A stretch of 64,000 nucleotides of DNA from Dendrophyllia cribrosa (Eukaryota > Cnidaria > Anthozoa > Scleractinia > Dendrophylliidae), in contig JAJLRJ010000001.1 of NCBI GenBank assembly GCA_024195265.1, positions 54,437,702 through 54,501,701 on the forward strand, given 5' to 3'. The translations under genes were made by a program, and so were the position numbers. Positions within the stretch are counted from its first letter, which is position 1, and each line of letters opens with the position of its first letter. Below are positions 11,694-25,534 of this stretch, piece after piece. The notes under the pieces are model-generated. The model worked only from the letters and a program-made list of their open reading frames with translations. It was not told the DNA's origin and searched no databases.

Positions 11694-14600
11694 ATGAAGA
11701 CCTTTGTCTTGATACTCCTGCCTTTTATGACTCAGGTTTGCATTTTGTGTTTGTTCTTTGTTACTTTAACTTAAGAAATTACAAAGAAAAGCTAGCGATC
11801 TATTTCAAATTTTGGTTAGCGATAGAAGCAGATGTTCTGTGTGATTGAAACGTTTAAGTAAACTATGCATGGCGTTTGATTTGATAAAACTCCAGTCGTT
11901 TTGTTTGTCGATTTGCTAAGTTTGCGCTGAATAATCAGGCACCAAATTTAGTTAAAATAGTTCAGTGGAAAGAATCCACGGATACTGAGTGCCAAAGTTC
12001 ATGTTTCTTAGCTTGTAATAAAAAATGTTGCTGTTTTTACTTATTTTTCATTTTAAAATCTCACGCAAATAAATCTGATTAACAGTTAGAGAAACTATTT
12101 TTTTAAAAAAGGCGTGTTAATGTTCTTTCTTCTCCATCCGGTACAACGTAAACGACCACTTACTTTTTTGCGTTTGATATCTTTCGATAAGTAATCGATG
12201 CGAGTCCGATTTGCTATTTTAGCGTCGATAAATTAACAAGCTAAATCTGAATCACAGTGAGATCATTGTTTTCATTTCTCTTCAAAAGTAAGTAATGCAA
12301 TCACTCTTTTTGTGAATACTTGAGTAAAATAATAAAAAAGGAAGTTGTTCCAAAAAGAGTGAGTTTTAACAATGGTTTTCTTGTTTTGCCGTCATAGTTT
12401 TTACGATCAGACTGCTTTTAAAAATATTAATTGTACCGGTAACTCCTGGCAAAGTCGGTAGCAATTTTATGATAAAAAAAAAACATCTTGAATGAAGCTT
12501 TGTTTATATTGAGTGCAACTGACAGAGGATTTTGAAATTATATTGGTTGAACTATTTGTTATTGCTCGCCAAAAATATACGGCAATAAAATAAAGTAGGT
12601 CAGGCTTATCAACGAGTCTATAATCTATAATCTAGCAGTGCACGGGGCGTTCTCGAAGGCTGTTTTAATGTTGCCCGGCGTTTTTACTGTTGCAGTAACT
12701 TCAGAATACATATAGATCGTGATTAATCAACAACAGTTGGCGAACGTAATCAACAGTAAACTAATCGGCAACTGTTTAACAGTTGGAGATGGAGAACTGC
12801 TAATTTAAAATAAAAAGTAACTACAGGCCCCCAAGTGAAGGAGAAATGTAGAAACGCAAGAAGACGAATTGAAGGAGTAAACAAAAACGCCATAAGAAAC
12901 TTGTTGATCGGAAGAGAGCCTATCTCTATTTTCGTGTAGCAACGTTCAACATTCAACATGACATGATACATTCTTCAACATTTCAGTGTTGAACAGCCGT
13001 TGCAATATATGTTGACAAGAGATTATATTTTCTCTTGATGTTGATCAATAAATAAATGTTGAACCGTGTACCATAGGTTTATTATATTTTCATATCGTTC
13101 GGTTAACACACCTTCACCTTCACCGTCTGCGGAGCTCATCCCAGCAAACACAAACACGCGACTGAAGCGGAGAGGAAACATCGCTCCCAGGAGCCATAAT
13201 AACCTGATGGTTTGCTTTCTTTTCTACAGTTAACGTTACCATCGGTCTCAGGACAAGCAGGTAAGCTGCAATTCCAGATTATAAAGCGGGTTTCAATTCA
13301 TTGTCGTAAAACCAAAACTAAAAAGGTAATGACTCTGGCTAATCCGAACAGACGCAGACGATCAAATGAACCAATCAAAAGCAAATGCATGTAACTAGCG
13401 CCAAGCGCAGAAAAACGCCTGCGAGTGACTGGAGTCACGATAGGTTTTGGTTTTACTTGGGATTGGTTCGAATAAGTGGCGCAAAGCGTAGCAATGCAAA
13501 ACCAAAGCAATCTTTCTTAATTAATTTTGACACTTTTCGACACTGAATTGAAAACCGCTCTATCAGGTCTATCAGGCCCTAAGTTTTGGTTTGTGTCCGT
13601 TCCTGAGTTGATTTGAATGATAAATGGCTTCTTGCTTTTAACAACTGAAAAATGCAAAAATAAACACAAGTCAACGTTTCCATGTATCCATCGTTATCAA
13701 GACAAGACGAGAAAGGAGAGTCAAAGATGAAAATTTGAATAAGTAATATTAAAACAGAACAGCGCTTTTCCATAAAATGGCTTTTTAACTATTAATTCTT
13801 GGAAATGGTAGTCGAAAAGTGCTGTTCCAAACGAAAGGCCAAGTTTCGCTGGTTCAAGACCTGGGGTCGATTCAATAAAACTTTTTGAAGTGTAACTTTT
13901 TGAAGTGTAATTTATAAGTGTAGCTATTGTGGTAGCCTGGGTAACAGGGGTTTTCACGCGCCACTGTCATGAGACTAATCTCGTACCCAGATCTCACTCG
14001 TGCTTGTACTGCACTGAAAGCATATCAGAAGAGTCAGACGTGTAATTTGAGAGAAATGAGAGCGCCAGAAACTTGTCTCTGGTACCCATTGTATAGAATT
14101 GGTTCCCAGACAACCCTTTGGGATATCACCCTATGATGAACTAGCATTAAGAATACTTGCAGTGTGGGTTGCCTGGCAACAGTGCGGGCTGCCTGAAACG
14201 TGTGGACTGCCTTAACGTGTGGGTTGCCTGTGGCGAGCGCAAGATTGGCGCCGCGCGAAGGAAAAATATTGCGAAAATCACTTGTGTAAGAATGAACCCT
14301 AACTCAACAATCGAGTTGAACAAATTCAAATTTAAGAAAACTCTCTATTGTTTTAGTCCGACTAGTTGGAGACGGCAGCGACTCTGAGAACAAGGGACGT
14401 GTCGAGTTCTTCTACAATGACCAGTGGGGAACAGTTTGTGAGAAACGCTGGGATATACCTGATGGTACCGTGGTATGTAGACAATTAGGTTTTATTAACG
14501 CCATCCGGGTATATACAGCAGGAGATGGAGGTAATGGCACAATATGGCTGACAAAACTGGGTTGTATTGGTAATGAAAGTTCGCTGTTAGATTGTAAAAA

Positions 14601-17600
14601 TGCAAAGGTGAACCTGGGAAAAACAGATTGTACTCATCAACAGGATGCAGGCGTGGAGTGTAACCAAACGCGCATCGGTAAGCTATTTGTATGTTATTGA
14701 ACTTTAATATGTGAGGTCTGTATTGTTTCTTGCAAATACGGTTGTTAGCCGGTTCCCGGCGTTAAGACTGGGTCTGGAGCAGCTAAAATCCGGCGCGTGA
14801 ACGAGCGGGGAAAACAAGAGGAGACTTTCTCGTTCTCTGTCGCTATCCCCCTCCGTCAGCCCTCGCGTTATTCTCTTTCTTCGCGCCGCCAATCCTTAGT
14901 TTGCTCCCCACTATCTGAACACCTGGAACAGGCTAAAATAAGATTAAGTGTACTTCAATAAAGGTTTTATTATCATGGCTTTTTTTTATAAATCTGCCAA
15001 AGGAAAAACATATCCCTATTGACAATCGCACGTGCACAAGTACAAGTAAAAGTAAAAGTCGAGTACAAGTTTCATTTTTGCCAAAAATGTAGGGAAAAAC
15101 AGGTAAAGGTTTCTATTTCATAAAAAAAATATTTTGGAACAGTTTTTGAAAGCATTTCGGCATCTCAGCGGTCGGTATAGCAAGATTCACACCACTCAAT
15201 GAACCTATCAAAACGTTGTTGGGAAGGAACACAAACAATAAACGATTCGACACAATGGAATTCTGGGAACAATGCAATTACAGTGTGACACACCTTACCG
15301 CGAGCACCCAACCAACTTTTTTTACAAGTTTCTACGATATCACCAGCTTATTCTTATAATGATTTTCGTAACTGCGGATACGCGTGAAACAATAAAATAA
15401 ATAAAATCTTCGTATTTGCAACTAACTTTACACTCCCCTTATTAATACCAAGCCAAACGATTACATAACAACGTGCTCAACTTTGCAAGGCTAGAAGGCG
15501 TGTCCGTCAATTGAATTCGTTCTCTCAGATTGGTTAACTTGTAAAAACGTTTGTTGGGTGTTCACGGTAAGGCGCGTCGAACAGTATGCGAACCCATGAC
15601 CTTGCGATACCGGTGCAATGCTCTATCCACTAAGCTATCAATTCCAGATGGCTAGATGGTCAATTGTGAGTTCGCAATTGGCCATTTTGAGGTTGCGCAT
15701 GAGACTGGGTCGGTTTCGTTTCGAATTGCGCTATGGGGATGTTTTGGGGACGCAATTCAAACATGGCGTCTGCTCAGGATGTAAACTGAAGCTGTGATCT
15801 TGTCAAAAATGGGAGAGTTTAGCTGTTGCGTACCTGGATGCAGCAACAACTGGAGAAATTCACCAAATATGAACTTTTACACTTTACCAAGTGATCCGAA
15901 AGTAAAAAAGGCGTACATACGACTGATACGAAAAGCAACCTTGAAGAAGGACGCACCGAGCACAAGGATTTGTGGAGCACATTTTCCAAGAGGAGTGAGG
16001 AATGGAAATGAACTTCCTCCAATATTTCCCTGGACTATCATCCCATTTTTGACAAGATCACAGCTTCAGTTTACATCCTGAGTAGACGCCTTGTTTGAAT
16101 TGCGTCCCCAAAACAGCCCCATAGTGCAATTCGAAACGAAACCGACCCAGTCTCATGCGCAACCTCAAAATGGCCAATATACCCGATGATAGTGAATATA
16201 TATGAATATGAATATGTGAAAGGCTAGTTAACATTCAATTTATTGTTAAGCCTATGATACAGAGTTCAACATCTGTTGAACAACAGCATCCTTCGTAAAA
16301 TGTTCTAAAAGGATGATTTGGGGGTATACTTTGTTATAATTTATCAAAAACAAAGAAGTTTCTTTCCGATTCCCAAAAAACCATTTGACAACGTTTATCC
16401 GACAACGTTCTTGCAATCAGGTGTATACATACAAAATTGCAAAAAGACTATATATAAGAAAAAAACCCAACGTTCACAACAAAAGGAAGTTCACAATGAA
16501 ATCAACTATTAGGTATTGGAAGTAACTGTTCCAATTTCGTAAAGGGAGTACAATACAATACAATACAACACAACACAACACAACACAACACAACACAACA
16601 CAACACAACACAACACAACACAACACAACACAACACAACACAATACAATACAATACAATACAATACAACACAACACAACACAACACAATACAATACAATA
16701 CAATACAATACAATACAACACAATACAATACAATACAACACAATACAATACAATACAACACAATACAATACAACACAATACAATACAATACAATACAACA
16801 CAATACAATACAATACAACACAACACAATACAATACAATACAATACAATACAACACAATACAATACATTACAACACAATACAACACAATACAATACAATA
16901 CAATACAACACAATACAATACAATACAGTACAGTACAACACAATACAACACAATACAATACAATACAATACAACACAATACAATACAATACAATACAACA
17001 CAATACAATACAATACAACACAACACAATACAATACAATACAATACAATACAACAAAATACAATACAATACAATGCAATGCAATACAATACAATACAATA
17101 TATACGACACAATACAGTACAATACAGTACAGTACAGTACAATACAATACAACACAATACAATACAATACAACACAATACAATACAATACAATACAGTAC
17201 AACACAATACAACACAACACAATACAATACAATACAATACAACACAACACAATACAACACAATACAATACAACACAACACAACACAACACAATACAATAC
17301 AATACAACACAACACAATACAATACAACACAACACAATACAATACAACACAATACAAGACAACACAACACAACACAATACAATACAACACAACACAATAC
17401 AATACAATACAATACAATACAATACAACACAACACAACACAATACAATACAACACAACACAATACAATACAACACAACACAATACAACACAACACAATAC
17501 AATACAATACAATACAATACAACACAATACAATACAATACAACACAATACAACACAACACAATACAATACAATACAATACAGTACAACACAACACAACAC

Positions 17601-20600
17601 AACACAACACAACACAACACAATACAACACAACACAACACAACACAATACAACACAACACAATACAACACAACACTACACAATACAATACAATACAACAC
17701 AACACAATACAATACAATACAACACAACACAATACAATACAATACAACACAACACAATACAATACAATACAGTACAATACAATACAACACAATACAATAC
17801 AACACAATACAATACAACACAATACAATACAATACAACACAATACAACACAATACAGTACAACACAATACAACACAATACAATACAATACAACACAACAC
17901 AATACAATACAACACAATACAATACAATACAGTACAACACAATACAACACAACACAATACAACACAATACAACACAATACAGTACAACACAATACAACAC
18001 AACACAATACAATACAATACAATACAACACAACACAATACAATACAACACAATACAATACAATACAATACAGTACAACACAATACAACACAACACAATAC
18101 AATACAATACAATACAATACAACACAACACAATACAATACAATACAATACAATACAACACAACACAACACAACACAATACAATACAACACAACACGATAC
18201 AATACAATACAATACAATACAGTACAACACAATACAACACAACACAATACAATACAATACAATACAATACAACACAACACAATACAATACAATACAATAC
18301 AATACAATACAATACAATACAATAAAATACAATACAATACAATACAATACAACACAATACAATACAATACAACACAATACACACAATACAATACAATACA
18401 ACACAACACAACACAACACAACACAACACAACACAACACAATACAATACAATACAATACAACACAACACAACACAACACAATACAATACAATACAATACA
18501 ATACAACACAATACAATACAATACAACACAATACAATACAATACAACACAATACAATACAACACAATACAATACAATACAATACAACACAATACAATACA
18601 ATACAACACAACACAATACAATACAATACAATACAACACAATACAATACATTACAACACAATACAATACAATACAACACAATACAATACAATACAACACA
18701 ATACAATACAATACAGTACAGTACAACACAATACAACACAATACAATACAATACAATACAATACAACACAATACAATACAATACAATACAACACAATACA
18801 ATACAATACAATACAACACAACACAATACAATACAATACAATACAATACAACAAAATACAATACAATACAATGCAATGCAATACAATACAATACAATATA
18901 TACGACACAATACAGTACAATACAGTACAGTACAATACAATACAACACAATACAATACAATACAACACAATACAATACAATACAATACAGTACAACACAA
19001 TACAACACAACACAATACAATACAATACAATACAACACAACACAATACAACACAATACAATACAACACAACACAACACAACACAATACAACACAACACAA
19101 TACAATACAACACAACACAATACAATACAACACAATACAAGACAACACAACACAACACAATACAATACAACACAACACAATACAATACAATACAACACAA
19201 CACAACACAATACAACAACACAACACAATACAACACAACACAATACAATACAATACAGTACAATACAATACAACACAATACAATACAACACAATACAATA
19301 CAACACAATACAATACAATACAACACAATACAACACAATACAGTACAACACAATACAACACAATACAATACAATACAACACAACACAATACAACACAACA
19401 CAATACAATACAATACAATACAATACAACACAATACAATACAATACAACACAATACAACACAACACAATACAATACAATACAATACAGTACAACACAACA
19501 CAACACAACACAACACAACACAACACAATACAACACAACACAACACAACACAATACAACACAACACAATACAACACAACACTACACAATACAATACAATA
19601 CAACACAACACAATACAATACAATACAACACAACACAATACAATACAATACAACACAACACAATACAATACAATACAGTACAATACAATACAACACAATA
19701 CAATACAACACAATACAATACAACACAATACAATACAATACAACACAATACAACACAATACAGTACAACACAATACAACACAATACAATACAATACAACA
19801 CAACACAATACAATACAACACAATACAATACAATACAGTACAACACAATACAACACAACACAATACAACACAATACAACACAATACAGTACAACACAATA
19901 CAACACAACACAATACAATACAATACAATACAACACAACACAATACAATACAACACAATACAATACAATACAATACAGTACAACACAATACAACACAACA
20001 CAATACAATACAATACAATACAATACAACACAACACAATACAATACAATACAATACAATACAACACAACACAACACAACACAATACAATACAACACAACA
20101 CGATACAATACAATACAATACAATACAGTACAACACAATACAACACAACACAATACAATACAATACAATACAATACAACACAACACAATACAATACAATA
20201 CAATACAATACAATACAATACAATACAATAAAATACAATACAATACAATACAATACAACACAATACAATACAATACAACACAATACACACAATACAATAC
20301 AATACAACACAACACAACACAACACAACACAACACAACACAACACAATACAATACAATACAATACAACACAACACAACACAACACAATACAATACAATAC
20401 AATACAATACAACACAATACAATACAATACAACACAATACAATACAATACAACACAATACAATACAACACAATACAATACAATACAATACAACACAATAC
20501 AATACAATACAACACAACACAATACAATACAATACAATACAACACAATACAATACATTACAACACAATACAATACAATACAACACAATACAATACAATAC

Positions 20601-23600
20601 AACACAATACAATACAATACAGTACAGTACAACACAATACAACACAATACAATACAATACAATACAATACAACACAATACAATACAATACAATACAACAC
20701 AATACAATACAATACAATACAACACAACACAATACAATACAATACAATACAATACAACAAAATACAATACAATACAATGCAATGCAATACAATACAATAC
20801 AATATATACGACACAATACAGTACAATACAGTACAGTACAATACAATACAACACAATACAATACAATACAACACAATACAATACAATACAATACAGTACA
20901 ACACAATACAACACAACACAATACAATACAATACAATACAACACAACACAATACAACACAATACAATACAACACAACACAACACAACACAATACAACACA
21001 ACACAATACAATACAACACAACACAATACAATACAACACAATACAAGACAACACAACACAACACAATACAATACAACACAACACAATACAATACAATACA
21101 ACACAACACAACACAATACAACACAACACAATACAATACAACACAACACAATACAACACAACACAATACAATACAATACAATACAACACAATACAATACA
21201 ATACAACACAATACAACACAACACAATACAATACAGTACAACACAACACAACACAACACAACACAATACAACACAACACAACACAACACAATACAACACA
21301 ACACAATACAACACAACACTACACAATACAATACAATACAACACAACACAATACAATACAACACAACACAATACAATACAATACAACACAACACAATACA
21401 ATACAATACAGTACAATACAATACAACACAATACAATACAACACAATACAACACAATACAATACAACACAATACAACACAATACAGTACAACACAATACA
21501 ACACAATACAATACAACACAACACAATACAATACAACACAATACAATACAGTACAACACAATACAACACAACACAATACAACACAATACAGTACAACACA
21601 ATACAACACAACACAATACAATACAATACAACACAACACAATACAATACAACACAATACAATACAATACAATACAATACAACACAATACAATACAATACA
21701 ATACAATACAATACAATACAATACAATACAATAAAATACAATACAATACAATACAACACAATACAATACAATACAACACAATACACACAATACAATACAA
21801 TACAATACAACACAATACAGTACAGTACAACACAATACAATACAATACAATACAACAAATACAATACAATATCTTTTATTTAAACACGATAAAAGTTAAA
21901 GGGACGCTAGTGGGGTGGTGTTACAAAACTTAGGGAGTAATGACCTTGTCGTTCATTCTTCCATTTTTTTCTTTAATATTACTGGCATAATGGAGTTTGC
22001 TACTAATACTGGACCTATCAACATGGCCTAACTCGCCACAAGTCTGTCGTATCTCAGTGATAGAGCATCCGACCGGTGTGCGGACTGGGTCATAGGTTCG
22101 GGGATTTTTTCTTTGTCCCACACTCGTGACATGATAAACATTACATCTTAAAGAATCTGACCCACCCAGTTTGCATTGCGCGCCTATGTTGGTTCATCCG
22201 CCATTTTTAGGGCCCCCGAAAGTCCATACTGTATTGTAGATGAGAAATTCACTCGTGCAAGAGGTGATATGCTTGCCCAAATATGGAATAGAGCCTATCA
22301 TAACAATAAGAGAAGCGCGCAATGCAAACTGGGTGGGTCAGACTCTTAAGTCTATTCAGTCTTTACTATAACTCCTGAAACCGAATATAATATCTGTAAG
22401 AACGCGAAAAAAAATTAGGCTATTGTTGGTACGTAGCGATCGCTTTAAGTAATAGTATTCGTTTTGTTATTCACGACAGATTATTATTGCAACAATGGCA
22501 TTCCAAAGTTGTTGACGAAAGTTGGATCAATTCATTCTCCAAAATACCCACAAAAATATCCTACTAACGTAGTCTGTCGCTGGACCATAACAATTCCACA
22601 GGACATCATCGAACAGAAAAAATTCATCAAGCTCACATTTGAAGCATTCAACTTGGAGGATCACTCTACTTGCTTTTACGACAAAGTAGAGATTTTCGAT
22701 GGCATGGAAGGACAAAACACTTTGTTGGGTTCGTTTTGTGGTAATGAACCTCCTTCTTCAGTGTACGCCAGCAAAGGACAGATGGTTGTTAAGTTTACAA
22801 GCGATGTAACGATAGTTATGTCAGGTTTTAATGCAACATTTGATTTTACTTCAGTATTAGGTTAGTATATTTTAATATATTTAAAAATCCTATTGCGATT
22901 TTGACTCAACTTAACGACTGTCATCTGGTCGGGTTCCAGGGAGTGCATTTCCTGTTTTGTTTCGTAGACGATGTATCCCTATTTACTAGAGCTTTATTTA
23001 CTACTAGAGACGTGTAGCTCGAAGCCTTTCGCACTGGTCAGCGGAATTAAAAGTTTACAGCCGATGGAAGGAATGAAAATTTGCATAGAGCAGTTTTCAA
23101 TTGAGTGTCGAAAAACCAAAACCAAATTAATTACTCTGACCAATCACAGCAGTCGTAAACAATCCAATGAACCAATCAGAGCTCGAAGCAATTACATGTC
23201 GGCGGCGCCAAGCGCGGGAAAACGCGTGCGAACAAGTCACGATTGGTTTTGGTTTTACTTCTGATTGGTCGAGAAAGTGGCGCAAGATTTTTTTAGCCAA
23301 TCACAAAGCGTAGCAATGCAAAACCAAATCGTTTAACGCTTTGCGTATTCACGAGTCAAAAATGAAGCGTCCACCGCATGAATCAATTCAGCGGCAGGCA
23401 GCTGACTACCAGTACTCCCATGTAGATGATGTAGAGGATGGTATAAGCCACTTCGAAAAATACCATAATACCTTTTAAAGTGCAGCTTTGGGTGGTGCTT
23501 GATGTAAGCCTGATTTTTCCAATTTCTTTTGTTTTCAGCACGAACTGCACGTGCTATGCTTCAACTTCTTAGCAATTTGCATACGGTGCACATTTGTATA

Positions 23601-25491
23601 CAAACACACAATGCTACGTCCTAGCGTTCCTACATGCACTCTGAATTCCATTGTGCCATCCTAACAAAGAAGACTTGAATAATTACACCCCAGTGAGGCT
23701 GAGCCGCACATAAAAGATTATTATGGTATTTTTCAAAGTGGTCTATTATTTTTTTAGGCATCCCGGTAGACCTTTACCCCCATTTCCTGGGGTTGGTTGG
23801 TAGTTGAAGTAAGTGGGGTAGTATTCTGAATATTGTGGTGGTGATTTTAAGCATTCTGTTTGCATTTCATTATTTTTTAATTAGTGGCAGCTGAAATCCA
23901 GTCCATCGCGCCTGACCAGTCAGTCGTGACAGGCTCTGGGGTGAGCCTGCGCTGCTCGGCAAAAGGTGTACCTGCCCCGGATGTAGTATGGACGAGGAAT
24001 GGATCTGGTGTCATGCTGATCAAAGGCAAAAGCACTGCAATCCTAGAACTAAAAGAAGTAACGAAGCATGACCATGAAGGTGTGTATAGATGTTCAGTTA
24101 ACAACAGTCTGGGCCGTGACGATGCAGATATCAAGATTAAAGTTGTTGGTGGGTATCTAAATCCTAATATAATAAGGGTTAATTTTAGGCAACGATGGAA
24201 TATATGAATTATTCACCCGAGGTGAATAATTACATATCCACGAGGTGCCTAAAAATAACTGGCTTACTTTTCACATGGCTCGTCAGTTCCTTTGTTCTTT
24301 CAGGTGATTGCGTTCGACCTTGACGGCAGGCTTTTTTGAAATTTTTGCGGTCGACGCCAAAGTATCCGCTCCGCACATTTTTCAGAGGCGCCTCTCGCCT
24401 GGAAACTAGTGCCTTCTCCAAGCCTCGTTTTCGTTCCTGTGCTCAGACTCCTCCCGGCATCGAGCGCAGTCCTTTAATTTGCAATTACTACTAGTTATAT
24501 GGAATAAACTCCGCCAACTGAACAACTGTCTGAGAATCTGGGGGCGACTTTCATTGTACTATGCAGGGGAGAGCGGGGCTGATATTCCACTGTAATATAA
24601 TATTCCTTATTATCTAATATAATATTCCTCTCAGGAGCCATGTAGAAATTATACTTTATTATCTTTCTTCATGCAGTGGGGCCTTTCGAAGATAATAATA
24701 GTTACTTGAACAAAAATTACTATAATCTGTTTTTATTTATTTATTATTTTTTTTTATCAGCTAAAAAGCCAAAAGAAAAAAACAATGATGGCATACATGA
24801 CATAAATCAATTTTAAAGTACCGTTAGTCAACAAGTAAACAAAAGAAAAAGGCGGGGACACCGCAACAGCATAGCCAATTACTGCAGGCCACTAATAAAG
24901 CTGTAAAAAGTTAAATATAGGGATAATAATCAAAGGCTCCTACGAACCAACTCGTGTATACGAAACCGTATTACGAAACCGTACTATCGTGAATACGAAA
25001 CCGTATTACGTTATTCGTGAATACGAATAGCAACTCGTAAATACGAATACCAACTCGTGAATACGAATACCAACTCGTGAATACGAATACCAACTCGTGA
25101 ATACGAATACCAACTCGTGAATACGAATACCAACTCGTGAATACGAATACCAACTCGTGAATACGAATACCAACTCGTGAATACGAATACCAACTCGTGA
25201 ATACGAATACCGACTGGCGAATACGAATACCAACTCGTGAATACGAATACCAACTCGTGAATACGAATACCAACTCGTGAATACGAATACCAACTCGTGA
25301 ATACGAATACCAACTCGTGAATACGAATACCAACTCGTGAATACGAATACCAACTCGTGAATACGAATACCGACTGGCGAATACGAATACCAACTCGTGA
25401 ATACGAATACCAACTCGTGAATACGAATACCAACTCGTGAATACGAAACATCGTTCGGACCCTCGTTCGGACCCCATCGTTCAGACCCTCC

Positions 25492-25534
<43 letters not shown>

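Noticed and set aside
16474..21933. Open frames of up to about 1390 codons on both strands, rich in CIVLY or YNTIQ repeats
   Set aside because: They come only from the 5-bp tandem repeat, which has no stops in most frames; the same array is open on both strands and in several frames.
25016..25447. CRISPR-like array
   Set aside because: Direct head-to-tail 20-bp units without spacers, in a eukaryotic intron; it is a minisatellite.
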